64,000 nt of DNA from an uncultured Cryomorphaceae bacterium (GTDB taxonomy: Bacteria > Bacteroidota > Bacteroidia > Flavobacteriales > Schleiferiaceae): contig CAJWFD010000002.1 in NCBI GenBank assembly GCA_913031435.1, forward strand, positions 42,050 to 106,049, given 5' to 3'. Positions 29,160-38,059 of this stretch are shown here, piece after piece. Under the pieces are notes generated by a model. The model was not told the origin of the DNA. It saw only the letters and a list, made by a program, of their open reading frames with translations, and did not search any database. The stretch's first letter is position 1. Every line of letters begins with the position of its first letter. The position numbers were made by a program, and so were the translations under genes.

Positions 29160-31265
29160 TTAAGCTTTAGATTCTTCAATTACTTTTTCTGCAATACCCT
29201 TTGGAGTCTCTGCATAATGAGAGAATACCATAGTTGACGAAGCACGACCAGAACTCAGTGTACGTAACGTAGTTACATAACCGAACATTTCAGATAACGG
29301 TACTTCAGCTTTAATAACCTTGGCACCATTACGATCAGACATATCATTCACCTGACCACGACGACGGTTCAGATCACCTACGATATCACCCATGTACTCT
29401 TCTGGAGTAACAGCTTCCATTTTCATAATCGGCTCCATGATAACAGGAGAGGCTTTTTTAGCACTCTCTCTAAAACCTTGTTTAGCAGCTAATTCAAACG
29501 ACAACTGATCAGAATCAACAGGGTGGAATGAACCATCCTTAAGAACAACCTTAATGCTATCCACTTTAAACCCTGCTAACGGACCATTTACCATAGCCGC
29601 TTTGAAACCCGATTCTACCGATGGTATGAATTCCCTTGGGATATTCCCACCTTTAATAGAGTTCACAAATTGCAAACCATCTCCCTCGAAATCAGCATCC
29701 ACAGGAGAGATTTCAAAAGATATATCGCCAAACTTACCACGACCACCAGACTGTTTCTTGTACACCTGACGATGCGCAAGAGTTCCATTGATTGCTTCTT
29801 TATATTCAACTTGTGGTTCACCAACGTTCACCTCAACTTTAAACTCGCGTCTCATACGATCAATCAAGATCTCAAGGTGAAGTTCACCCATACCTGAAAT
29901 GATTGTCTGACCAGAAGCCTCGTCCGTTTGAACACGGAATGTTGGATCCTCTTCAGACAATTTACCTAAAGCAGTACCCATTTTATCGACGTCTGCCTGT
30001 GATTTAGGCTCAACAGCAATACCTATTACTGGCTCAGGGAAAGTCATAGATTCTAAAACAATCGGAGATTTCTCATCACAGAGCGTATCACCGGTCTTAA
30101 TATCTTTAAATCCTACACCTGCGCCAATATCTCCAGCTGTAATAGTAGGAATTGGTTCTTGCTTATTAGCATGCATCTGGAATATACGAGATATACGCTC
30201 TTTCTTTCCAGAACGAGTATTCTTTACATAAGAACCTGCGTCCAAAACACCAGAATACACACGGAAGAAACACAGTCGACCTACGAAGGGATCCGTAGCG
30301 ATCTTAAAGGCCAAAGCGGCAAAGGGTTCATCCATGGACGGTTGACGCATGTCCGCATCACCCGTATCAGGATTGATTCCTTCAATACCTTCTACATCTA
30401 AAGGCGACGGTAAGTAACGCATAACAGCATCAAGCATTGCCTGAACACCCTTATTTTTAAATGCGGAACCACACATCATAGGTATGATACTCATATCTAT
30501 AGTGGCGGCACGAAGAGCAGCTATAATTTCATCTTCACTGATACTGTTTTCATCCTCGAAGAATTTTTCCATCAAGGTGTCATCGTATTCAGCAACCGCT
30601 TCAATTAATTCAGCACGCTTTTCATTTACAACATCCAATAGGTCGGCTGGAATTTCAATTTCGTCATAGGACATGCCCATGTCGTCTTTTTCCCAAACGA
30701 TAGCTTTTTTGCTTATCAAATCAACAACACCTCTGAAATCCGCTTCATCACCAATAGGAACTTGAAGAGCTACTGGGTTACCCCCTAGCATCTCTTTGAC
30801 CTGACGACAAACCATGAAGAAGTCTGAACCCTGACGATCCATCTTATTTACAAATCCTAAACGAGGAACACGGTATTTATCAGCTTGACGCCAAACTGTT
30901 TCAGATTGAGGCTCTACACCGTCTACTGCGGAGAACAATGCAACAACTCCATCTAAGACTCTTAATGAACGCTCAACCTCAACAGTGAAATCAACGTGAC
31001 CAGGAGTATCAATGATATTGATTTCGTACTTGTCACCTGAATAAGTCCACTCACAATGCGTAGCTGCAGAAGTGATAGTAATACCTCTCTCCTGCTCTTG
31101 CTCCATCCAATCCATGGTTGCAGCACCATCATGTACTTCACCGATCTTGTGACTTACACCTGTGTAATATAAGATGCGCTCAGTTGTAGTGGTCTTACCT
31201 GCATCAATATGCGCAGCAATACCTATATTCCGAACGTAACTAAGGTCTTTATTAATTTTCGCCAT
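29160..31265 (-). CDS. fusA: Elongation factor G
   Basis: 701 residues, the translocase GTPase. G1 [10 protein letters not shown]2 R-G-I-T-I-T, G3 D-T-P-G-H-V-D-F and G4 N-K-M-D are intact and all five domains are present at usual length, ending [12 protein letters not shown]. Between rpsG (12 bases) and rpsJ (13). Confidence 0.98.
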   Translation of the reverse strand: MAKINKDLSYVRNIGIAAHIDAGKTTTTERILYYTGVSHKIGEVHDGAATMDWMEQEQERGITITSAATHCEWTYSGDKYEINIIDTPGHVDFTVEVERSLRVLDGVVALFSAVDGVEPQSETVWRQADKYRVPRLGFVNKMDRQGSDFFMVCRQVKEMLGGNPVALQVPIGDEADFRGVVDLISKKAIVWEKDDMGMSYDEIEIPADLLDVVNEKRAELIEAVAEYDDTLMEKFFEDENSISEDEIIAALRAATIDMSIIPMMCGSAFKNKGVQAMLDAVMRYLPSPLDVEGIEGINPDTGDADMRQPSMDEPFAALAFKIATDPFVGRLCFFRVYSGVLDAGSYVKNTRSGKKERISRIFQMHANKQEPIPTITAGDIGAGVGFKDIKTGDTLCDEKSPIVLESMTFPEPVIGIAVEPKSQADVDKMGTALGKLSEEDPTFRVQTDEASGQTIISGMGELHLEILIDRMRREFKVEVNVGEPQVEYKEAINGTLAHRQVYKKQSGGRGKFGDISFEISPVDADFEGDGLQFVNSIKGGNIPREFIPSVESGFKAAMVNGPLAGFKVDSIKVVLKDGSFHPVDSDQLSFELAAKQGFRESAKKASPVIMEPIMKMEAVTPEEYMGDIVGDLNRRRGQVNDMSDRNGAKVIKAEVPLSEMFGYVTTLRTLSSGRASSTMVFSHYAETPKGIAEKVIEESKA

Positions 31266-31277
31266 GCTACTTTTCTA

Positions 31278-31745
31278 TTAGAATCTGAAGTGAGAGAACG
31301 CCTTGTTAGCTTCAGCCATGCGGTGAACCTCTGTGCGTTTTTTAACTGCAGCACCTTCTTCTTTCGAAGCAGCGATAACTTCAGCAGCTAACTTTTGCGC
31401 CATAGAGCGTTCGTTACGACTGCGTGTTGCTGTAATCATCCACTTCATACCTAAAGTAACCTTGCGTTCTGGACGAACTTGCATTGGGATTTGGAAGTTA
31501 GCTCCACCAACGCGACGACTACGTACTTCTACGTGAGGCATCACATTGTTTAGTCCTTCTTTCCAAACATCAACTCCGTTGCTTTCAGTCTTTTCAGCAA
31601 CTATGTCCATTGCATCATAAAAGATGCTGAAGGCGATAGATTTTTTACCGTCCAACATCAAGTTGTTTACGAAACGTGTAACTAACGTATCGTTAAACCT
31701 TGGATCCGGTAATAACGGACGTTTTTTAGCTCTTGCTTTTCTCAT
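31278..31745 (-). CDS. rpsG: 30S ribosomal protein S7
   Basis: 155 residues; 3' major-domain assembly initiator and, in E. coli, repressor of the str operon. R-K-A-R-A-K-K-R opening, V-T-R-F-V-N-N-L-M-L-D-G-K-K and R-V-G-G-A-N-F-Q-I-P-M-Q-V fit. 20 bases after rpsL. Confidence 0.98.
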   Translation of the reverse strand: MRKARAKKRPLLPDPRFNDTLVTRFVNNLMLDGKKSIAFSIFYDAMDIVAEKTESNGVDVWKEGLNNVMPHVEVRSRRVGGANFQIPMQVRPERKVTLGMKWMITATRSRNERSMAQKLAAEVIAASKEEGAAVKKRTEVHRMAEANKAFSHFRF

Positions 31746-31765
31746 TATTTCTTAATCTGAGTCTG

Positions 31766-32146
31766 TTATTTCTTAACCTTTGGACGCTTCGCACCATATT
31801 TCGAGCGACGCTGTGTTCTACCATCTACACCCGCGGTATCTAATGCACCACGTACAATGTGATAACGAACACCCGGTAAATCTTTAACACGACCACCACG
31901 AACAAGCACAATACTATGCTCTTGTAGATTATGTCCTTCACCACCGATGTAGGCGTTTACTTCATTTCCATTTGATAGTCTCACTCTGGCCACTTTACGC
32001 ATAGCCGAGTTCGGCTTTTTAGGCGTAGTAGTGTACACACGTGTACACACACCTCTACGTTGAGGGCAGGAATCCAGCGCAGCAGATTTACTCTTTTGTT
32101 TGATCTGTTTGCGACCTTTTCTTACAAGCTGTTGAATCGTTGGCAT
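31766..32146 (-). CDS. rpsL: 30S ribosomal protein S12
   Basis: 126 residues, decoding-centre protein. [10 protein letters not shown] opening; [11 protein letters not shown] and [13 protein letters not shown] are wild-type at the positions where streptomycin-resistance mutations occur in E. coli. First gene of the merged operon, directly behind the promoter at 32206-32236. Confidence 0.98.
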   Translation of the reverse strand: MPTIQQLVRKGRKQIKQKSKSAALDSCPQRRGVCTRVYTTTPKKPNSAMRKVARVRLSNGNEVNAYIGGEGHNLQEHSIVLVRGGRVKDLPGVRYHIVRGALDTAGVDGRTQRRSKYGAKRPKVKK

Positions 32147-32205
32147 ACGTACCTTTTGATTTCTATATTATTCTAATAATCAATTACCTTATTTTTAAGG
32201 GTCTG

Positions 32206-32236
32206 CAAATGTAGTGGAAATATTACCATAACCAAA
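32206..32236 (-). promoter_or_regulatory. Promoter of the merged ribosomal operon
   Basis: Minus-strand TTTG (32233-32236), 19-base spacer, then TACATTTG (32206-32213). This is the exact Flavobacteria layout TTG-N19-TAnnTTTG. Transcription would start near 32200, giving a leader of about 55 bases before rpsL. Confidence 0.75.
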
Positions 32237-32332
32237 CCCGCAGTGCCTAAAATAATCCGCTCAAAATGAAATAATTATGTGACCTGTTTAAAAAACCGCT
32301 CAAACGCATGACAATATGAGCGACAAAATCAC

Positions 32333-32362
32333 TTGCCTAAGAAATACTAAAGGCTAACTTTG
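32333..32362 (+). promoter_or_regulatory. Promoter of the uvrD operon
   Basis: TTG (32333-32335), 19-base spacer, TAACTTTG (32355-32362). It points away from the ribosomal promoter and predicts a leader of about 25 bases before the TTG start codon. Confidence 0.7.
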
Positions 32363-32393
32363 TTGACCTGTCTATTTTTAAGATCAAATTTCC

Positions 32394-34790
32394 TTGGCAC
32401 ATTTTCTAGATCAACTTAACGACGCCCAGCGTATTGCTGCTGAGCAAACGGAAGGACCCGTAATGGTAATTGCTGGTGCTGGCTCCGGAAAAACGAGGGT
32501 ATTGACTTTCCGCATCGCTTACCTATTAGAAAAGGGAGTGGACGCTTTTAATATACTGTCACTGACTTTCACGAACAAAGCTGCTCGTGAAATGAAATCG
32601 CGTATTGGCAACCTTGTCGGAGACACCGAAGCCAAGAATCTTTGGATGGGCACTTTTCACAGTGTATTTGCGAGAATTTTACGTTCTGAGGCCGAAAGGC
32701 TAGGCTACCCTACCAACTTCACTATATATGATGCTGATGACAGCAAGAAAGTAGTTGCCAACATCATTAAAGAGAAGCAACTCGATAAAGATATTTATAA
32801 AACAAAATCTGTTGCATCGAGGATTAGCTCTTTAAAAAATAACTTGATTACACCTAAAGCTTATTTTCAAAACGGTGAACTTCAAGCCCAAGACAGCGCT
32901 GCTAAAATGCCAATGTTCGGAGAGATTTATCAGGCCTACGCAGATAGATGCTTTAGAGCCGGATGTATGGACTTTGATGATTTACTCCTAAAGACAAATG
33001 AGCTGATGTATCGGTTTCCTGAAGTTTTAGCGAAGTATCAAAATCGATTTAAATATATTTTAGTCGACGAGTATCAAGATACAAATCATAGCCAGTATCT
33101 CATTGTAAAAGCCTTAGCGGCCAAGTTCGAGAACATTTGTATTGTAGGAGATGATGCCCAGTCTATTTATGCCTTCCGTGGAGCCAATATTAGAAATATT
33201 CTGAATTTTAAAAAAGACTATCCAAATACAAAGCTATTCAAGTTAGAGCAGAATTACAGATCCTCTGACAACATCGTTCAAGCCGCGAATAGCATTATCG
33301 CAAAAAATAAAGATCAAATTCAAAAGAACGTTTGGACGGAGAACTCAAGTGGTGAGAAAATTATCGTTCATAAATCCATATCGGATTCAGATGAAGGAAA
33401 TTACGTAGCAACTAATGTCTGGCAAACCTCCATGAATGAGGGTGCTAAACACGATGATTTCTGCATCTTATATAGAACGAATGCACAAAGCCGTAGCTTT
33501 GAGGACGCACTTAGGAAAAAGAACATTCCATACAGGATTTACGGAGGCCTTAGTTTCTACCAGCGTAAAGAAATCAAGGATGTTCTGTCATATCTTAGGT
33601 TGGTTATTAACCCTAAGGATGAAGAGGCTTTTAGAAGAGTTATAAATTATCCAACAAGGGGAATTGGAGCTACCACCCTAGCTAAGCTTACCATTGCCGC
33701 AGAAAGAGAAGCCTGCTCTTTATGGGAAACGTGTGAAAAACTTCAGACCATTGAGTCTGGTTTGAATAATGCGACCATACGGAAAATTACAGATTTCACG
33801 GTCCTAGTGAACTCCTTTGCTGTCATAGCGAAGCAGCAAGATGCTTTTGATCTTGTAGCCCATGTGGCAAAAACGGTAGGACTAATCAAGGTTTTAGGCG
33901 AAGACAAAACTCCAGAAGGAGTAACACGCTATGAAAATGTACAAGAGCTTCTCAATGGAATTAAGGATTTCACTGAGCAACAAAAGGAGATTGTAGATGG
34001 CGATCCAACTCTGGCTGGATTTCTTGCTGATGTCGCTTTATTGACAGATCGCGACAACGAAGTGGATGATGGCACTCCAAAAGTCAGCATGATGACCATT
34101 CATTTGGCGAAAGGACTTGAGTTCCCTTATGTATATATTGTGGGCCTTGAAGAAAATCTATTTCCCAGTATGATGAGCAGTGGAAGTAGAAGTGATCTAG
34201 AGGAGGAACGACGTTTGTTTTATGTTGCACTCACCAGAGCAGAGAAAAGGGCGCATATAACTTATGCCCATACACGGTATCGTTGGGGGAAACTAATAGA
34301 TTGTGAACCATCAAGATTTATTGACGAAATAGATGATAAATTTGTAGATATCCAGGTTCCGGATTTCTCTCCGACATCATTCAGTTCGGAAGCACTCAAT
34401 AGTGCCTTCGGAAGTAGTTATGGTGGAAGTGCACAAAAAGGTCAAACAGTTTACCAAGGAACAAATAAAAATTGGGGCAAAAGCGATAGTAACAAGCGTG
34501 GTTCTAAAACGAAAAACATAGGTCCAGGTGCAATATCTTCGCCAAAACCAAGCATTAGAGGCAAAGCGCTAACCCCGATCAATAAAGCTGGCGCAAGTTT
34601 CGAAGCCAGTGGAGACAACCTGAATATTGATCAAATGTCTGAGGGGATGCGAGTTGTTCATGGACGATTTGGGCTAGGAGTTATAAAAAGTTTGGAAGGC
34701 GAAGGAGCTGATGCAAAAGCCATTATTGAATTTGATAATGCAGGCGAAAAAAGATTGTTGCTAAAATTCGCGAAGGTGAGGGCAGTCTAA
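32394..34790 (+). CDS. UvrD/PcrA-type ATP-dependent DNA helicase
   Basis: 798 residues from a TTG start; an in-frame stop lies 15 bases upstream and no ATG is available. Superfamily 1A 3'-5' helicase. The Q motif L-N-D-A-Q-R-I-A-A, Walker A G-A-G-S-G-K-T (28-34), motif II V-D-E-Y-Q-D-T-N, Y-R-S-S, and the late motifs M-T-I-H-x-A-K-G-L-E and V-A-L-T-R-A-E-K-R are intact. About 100 Gly/Ser/Lys-rich residues lead to a C-terminal G-R-F-G-L-G-V-I-K-S segment like the tail by which PcrA/UvrD bind RNA polymerase. Likely roles are nucleotide-excision repair and removal of nucleoprotein blocks. Head of the operon with DUF4290, murA and a thioredoxin. Confidence 0.94.
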   Translation: MAHFLDQLNDAQRIAAEQTEGPVMVIAGAGSGKTRVLTFRIAYLLEKGVDAFNILSLTFTNKAAREMKSRIGNLVGDTEAKNLWMGTFHSVFARILRSEAERLGYPTNFTIYDADDSKKVVANIIKEKQLDKDIYKTKSVASRISSLKNNLITPKAYFQNGELQAQDSAAKMPMFGEIYQAYADRCFRAGCMDFDDLLLKTNELMYRFPEVLAKYQNRFKYILVDEYQDTNHSQYLIVKALAAKFENICIVGDDAQSIYAFRGANIRNILNFKKDYPNTKLFKLEQNYRSSDNIVQAANSIIAKNKDQIQKNVWTENSSGEKIIVHKSISDSDEGNYVATNVWQTSMNEGAKHDDFCILYRTNAQSRSFEDALRKKNIPYRIYGGLSFYQRKEIKDVLSYLRLVINPKDEEAFRRVINYPTRGIGATTLAKLTIAAEREACSLWETCEKLQTIESGLNNATIRKITDFTVLVNSFAVIAKQQDAFDLVAHVAKTVGLIKVLGEDKTPEGVTRYENVQELLNGIKDFTEQQKEIVDGDPTLAGFLADVALLTDRDNEVDDGTPKVSMMTIHLAKGLEFPYVYIVGLEENLFPSMMSSGSRSDLEEERRLFYVALTRAEKRAHITYAHTRYRWGKLIDCEPSRFIDEIDDKFVDIQVPDFSPTSFSSEALNSAFGSSYGGSAQKGQTVYQGTNKNWGKSDSNKRGSKTKNIGPGAISSPKPSIRGKALTPINKAGASFEASGDNLNIDQMSEGMRVVHGRFGLGVIKSLEGEGADAKAIIEFDNAGEKRLLLKFAKVRAV

Positions 34791-34814
34791 AGAAAGATTT
34801 TACTTAATTGACAT

Positions 34815-35435
34815 ATGGAATACAATACAGACAGAACAGCATTAATCATACCTGAATATGGCAGAAACGTGCAACGTATGGTGGATTACTGTCTAACGAT
34901 AGAAGACCAAGAACACCGGAGCAAAGTAGCCCAGAGTATTATTGACGTGATCGGAAATCTAAATCCGGCCATTCGAGATGCACCGGATTATGCACACAAA
35001 TTATGGGACCATTTGTTTATCATGTCCCAGTTTAAGCTCGAGGTAGAGAGTCCGTATCCCATTCCAACAGCAGAGAGTTTCGTTGGACTGCCTGACGAAG
35101 TAGCCTATCCAAAAAAGTCAAGAAGATTTAGGCATTATGGAAGCATCGTCAAAACCATGATAGCGCATGCCTTAACTCAGGAAGTGAGTGAAGAGCGGGA
35201 TGCTTTAGCATACGGTATTGCCTACGCGATGAAAAGAAACTATTTGAGATACAATAAGGACACTGTAGCGGACGAGACGATCTTAAAAGATTTAACTGAA
35301 ATGAGCGAAGGTCAATTGACTTTAAACGACTTTGAGTTACCGCATACCAAAACATTTGGAATTGTCTCGACAGAAAAGAGTAAATCGAGCCCAAAGAACA
35401 AGAACAAGAAGACTACTAAGAAAAGAAGATATTAA
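34815..35435 (+). CDS. DUF4290 family protein
   Basis: 206 residues, cytoplasmic, no signal or membrane segment. M-E-Y-N-T-D-R-T-A-L-I-I-P-E-Y-G-R-N-V-Q is the conserved opening of DUF4290, found essentially only in Bacteroidota. The body is helical; the last 20 residues are almost all Lys, Ser, Asn and Arg, suggesting contact with nucleic acid or membrane (inference). Function unknown. Its stop overlaps the murA start by one base, so the two are translated together; the placement just before murA is one I recall from other genomes of the phylum. Confidence 0.88.
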   Translation: MEYNTDRTALIIPEYGRNVQRMVDYCLTIEDQEHRSKVAQSIIDVIGNLNPAIRDAPDYAHKLWDHLFIMSQFKLEVESPYPIPTAESFVGLPDEVAYPKKSRRFRHYGSIVKTMIAHALTQEVSEERDALAYGIAYAMKRNYLRYNKDTVADETILKDLTEMSEGQLTLNDFELPHTKTFGIVSTEKSKSSPKNKNKKTTKKRRY

Positions 35436-36739
35436 TGGGTACTTTTAAAATTACCGGAGGTAAGAAACTTCACGGAACAATTACTCCTCAAGGGGCTAAG
35501 AACGAAACCCTACAAATTCTTTGTGCTGTGTTACTCACTTCAGAGGAAGTGCGCATTACTAATATCCCAGACATCGTTGATGTCAATAAACTCATTGATC
35601 TGATTGGTGATATGGGAGTTGCCTTAAAAAAGAATGGCCCGGGAGATTATACATTCAAGGCTGAACAGGTAGATTTAGACTTTTTAACCACAGCTACATT
35701 TAAAGAAAAAGGAGCAAGTCTTCGAGGATCAGTAATGATTATTGGGCCCCTATTAGCACGCTTTGGCAAAGCCTTTATGCCAAAGCCAGGTGGAGACAAA
35801 ATTGGCCGGAGAAGACTAGATACTCACTTTTTAGGATTTCAAAAATTAGGTGCAAAGTTCAATTACGATTCCAAAGACAATTTCTATAGTATTGATGCCT
35901 CAGAATTAAAAGGAGCATATATGCTACTCGATGAAGCATCTGTGACGGGTACCGCAAATGTTGTCATGGCAGCAGTTATGGCTAAGGGGAAAACAACCAT
36001 TTACAACGCCGCCTGCGAGCCTTATCTACAGCAATTATGTAAAATGCTCGTTCGAATGGGCGCAAAAATTGACGGCATAGGATCTAATATGCTACATATT
36101 CAAGGTGTCACCGAATTAGGCGGAACCTCACATCGGATTTTACCGGATATGATAGAGATAGGGTCATGGATTGGTTTAGCCGCTATGACTGGATCTGAAA
36201 TCACCATAAAAGACGTTAGCTACCCAAACCTTGGTATAATACCCACTGTGTTCAGAAAATTAGGGATTCACACGGAATTGCGAGGTGATGATTTATTTGT
36301 TCCGGCCCATGATCATTATGAAATAGAAAGTTTTATTGACGGTTCAATCATGACCATATCTGATGCACCTTGGCCAGGTTTCACACCTGACCTTCTCAGT
36401 ATTATCCTCGTTACTGCTACCCAAGCCAGAGGATCTGTGTTAATCCATCAGAAAATGTTTGAAAGTAGATTATTCTTTACCGACAAGCTTATTGACATGG
36501 GTGCGCAGATCATATTGTGCGACCCTCACAGAGCCACAGTTATTGGACTTGATAAGCAAAGTCCGCTGAGGGCCACTACAATGACTTCGCCTGATATTCG
36601 CGCCGGAGTAAGCTTACTGATCGCTGCACTCAGCGCGGAGGGAACTTCGACCATTCATAACATCAATCAAATTGACAGGGGTTATGAAAACATAGATGGT
36701 CGATTACAAGCAATTGGTGCTGATATTATTAGATTATAG
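35435..36739 (+). CDS. murA: UDP-N-acetylglucosamine 1-carboxyvinyltransferase with Asp in place of the catalytic Cys
   Basis: 434 residues. First committed step of peptidoglycan synthesis: transfers enolpyruvate from PEP to UDP-GlcNAc. I-T-G-G-K-K-L-H-G opening and Q-G-A-K-N (substrate Lys/Asn) are normal. In the active loop P-x-P-G-G-D-K-I-G the Cys115 of E. coli is Asp121 (codon 35795-35797). Cys-to-Asp enzymes, known from Mycobacterium, Chlamydia and Borrelia, stay active but are not alkylated by fosfomycin. The rest of the enzyme looks complete, so this is a functional variant, not decay. Confidence 0.95.
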   Translation: MGTFKITGGKKLHGTITPQGAKNETLQILCAVLLTSEEVRITNIPDIVDVNKLIDLIGDMGVALKKNGPGDYTFKAEQVDLDFLTTATFKEKGASLRGSVMIIGPLLARFGKAFMPKPGGDKIGRRRLDTHFLGFQKLGAKFNYDSKDNFYSIDASELKGAYMLLDEASVTGTANVVMAAVMAKGKTTIYNAACEPYLQQLCKMLVRMGAKIDGIGSNMLHIQGVTELGGTSHRILPDMIEIGSWIGLAAMTGSEITIKDVSYPNLGIIPTVFRKLGIHTELRGDDLFVPAHDHYEIESFIDGSIMTISDAPWPGFTPDLLSIILVTATQARGSVLIHQKMFESRLFFTDKLIDMGAQIILCDPHRATVIGLDKQSPLRATTMTSPDIRAGVSLLIAALSAEGTSTIHNINQIDRGYENIDGRLQAIGADIIRL

Positions 36740-36763
36740 AAATACTGAATAACCACATATATT

Positions 36764-37330
36764 ATGAAAATCATTAGAACCACATTAGCCTCCGCTTGCT
36801 TTCTCACATTGAGCATTGCGCTTAGCTCCTCACAAAATGTATATGAAGAGGCTAGACCTGAGGTCTACACGTTAAACCAAATAGCAAGTCTAGGTGTAGG
36901 TGATAAGGCACCTGAAATTAGTATGCGCGATCCACAAGGAAACGTAATAAATCTCTCCGACCTCAAAGGTAAAGTAGTGCTTATAGATTTCTGGGCCTCA
37001 TGGTGTAGACCGTGTCGTATGGAAAACCCTAATGTTGTTCGTACCTATAATACATTTAAGAATTCTGCATTTAAGAATGGAGATGGGTTTGAAGTCTTTT
37101 CTGTTAGTTTAGACCAGAACAAAGCTGCGTGGAAAAAAGGAATTGAACAAGACGGATTAGTTTGGGAAAACCATGTATCAGATCTTCAATACTGGAGAAA
37201 CGCAGCGGCCCAGACTTATAAAGTAAATAGCATTCCCGCAACATTTCTTATCGATGGCGCAGGGATTATTATCAAAAAAAACCTGCGAGGTAAAGCACTG
37301 GCAAATACGCTTACCGCCCTAAAACGATAG
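36764..37330 (+). CDS. TlpA/ResA-like thioredoxin-family protein
   Basis: 188 residues. Signal peptide (L-A-S-A-C-F-L-T-L-S-I-A-L-S-S-S-Q), then a redoxin domain: G-D-K-A-P-E-I-S, F-W-A-S-W-C-R-P-C (Cys81, Cys84), and I-P-A-T-F-L-I-D with the cis-proline. Periplasmic thiol-disulphide exchange is expected; candidate clients such as cytochrome c maturation are not in the window, though a di-haem peroxidase is at 51806. Starts 24 bases after murA and is followed by a terminator. Confidence 0.88.
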   Translation: MKIIRTTLASACFLTLSIALSSSQNVYEEARPEVYTLNQIASLGVGDKAPEISMRDPQGNVINLSDLKGKVVLIDFWASWCRPCRMENPNVVRTYNTFKNSAFKNGDGFEVFSVSLDQNKAAWKKGIEQDGLVWENHVSDLQYWRNAAAQTYKVNSIPATFLIDGAGIIIKKNLRGKALANTLTALKR

Positions 37331-37352
37331 TTAATCCACTTTAATGTTAAAG

Positions 37353-37384
37353 AAAGGCGATGGCTAAAGCTGTCGCCTTTTTTA
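37353..37384 (+). terminator. Terminator of the uvrD-murA operon
   Basis: Eight-pair stem (37353-37360 with 37373-37380), loop partly able to pair, then a T-run to 37383. Confidence 0.82.
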
Positions 37385-37401
37385 TGGTCGGTTTTTTCGC
37401 G

Positions 37402-37440
37402 CGCGCTGACAGCTTGTCAGCGCGACTAGCGTTGGCTAGT
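37402..37440. repeat. Two adjacent perfect hairpins before grpE
   Basis: First: 10-pair GC-rich stem (37402-37411 with 37415-37424), three-base loop. Second, touching it: six-pair stem (37425-37430 with 37435-37440), four-base loop. No T-run follows, so they are not an ordinary terminator. They lie 43 bases before the grpE start and are not the CIRCE heat-shock operator. They could be RNA structures in the grpE leader, an operator pair, or a REP-like palindrome; sequence alone does not decide. Confidence 0.85.
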
Positions 37441-37482
37441 AATTTGCTTTTAACTATTTAGAATAAAGGAAATCCATACACA

Positions 37483-38058
37483 ATGTCAGAAAAAGAATTG
37501 CCCTCAAACGATGAATTACGTGACGACACGAACATCGATTCACAAGAGGTCCATGTTGAAGAAAACTCAGTGAATACTGAGAATCAAGAAACTACTATTG
37601 ATCCTGTTCTTAAACTTGAAGAGGAAGTAAAGGATTTGAAAGATCAGAATTTAAGGCTGTATGCTGAGTTTGAAAATTTCCGTCGCAGGTCAGCTAAAGA
37701 GCGTCTTGAACTTATGGAGAGTGCAAACAAAGACACATTAGCCGCTTTACTGACAATATTGGATGATTTTGACAGAGCACTTAAAAATACGGAAGAAACG
37801 GAAGAGAACATACTTGTTTTAGAGGGTATGAAGTTGATCCAGCATAAGTTAACCGACACTTTGAAAAATAAGGGGCTTATTGCCATGGAGAGTTCCATTG
37901 GTAAAGCGTTTAATGTGGAGGAAATGGAAGCTATTACGCAAATCCCCGCGCCTACCCCGGACATGGCGGGTAAAGTGATGGATGAGGTGGAAAAAGGTTA
38001 TAAAATTGGCGAAAAGGTTTTACGATACTCTAAGGTAGTCGTAGGTAAAGAAGCATAA
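37483..38058 (+). CDS. grpE: Nucleotide exchange factor GrpE
   Basis: 191 residues. Releases ADP from DnaK. An acidic disordered N-terminus (about 1-45) leads to the long dimer helix (L-K-D-Q-N-L-R-L-Y-A-E-F-E-N-F-R-R-R) and the beta domain (A-M-E-S-S-I-G-K-A-F-N-V-E-E ... V-M-D-E-V-E-K-G-Y) with the usual G-Y-K-I-G-E-K-V-L-R-Y-S-K-V-V-V end. Followed after 1 base by dnaJ; dnaK is not in the window, as usual for this phylum. Confidence 0.97.
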   Translation: MSEKELPSNDELRDDTNIDSQEVHVEENSVNTENQETTIDPVLKLEEEVKDLKDQNLRLYAEFENFRRRSAKERLELMESANKDTLAALLTILDDFDRALKNTEETEENILVLEGMKLIQHKLTDTLKNKGLIAMESSIGKAFNVEEMEAITQIPAPTPDMAGKVMDEVEKGYKIGEKVLRYSKVVVGKEA

Positions 38059-38059
38059 G

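Noticed and set aside
32034..32053. Near-palindromic GTGTACAC repeats
   Set aside because: They fall within conserved rpsL codons (V-C-T-R-V-Y-T-T), so coding constraint explains them.
37331..37482. CIRCE or HrcA operator before grpE
   Set aside because: The TTAGCACTC-N9-GAGTGCTAA pattern is absent; the hairpins there have a different sequence.
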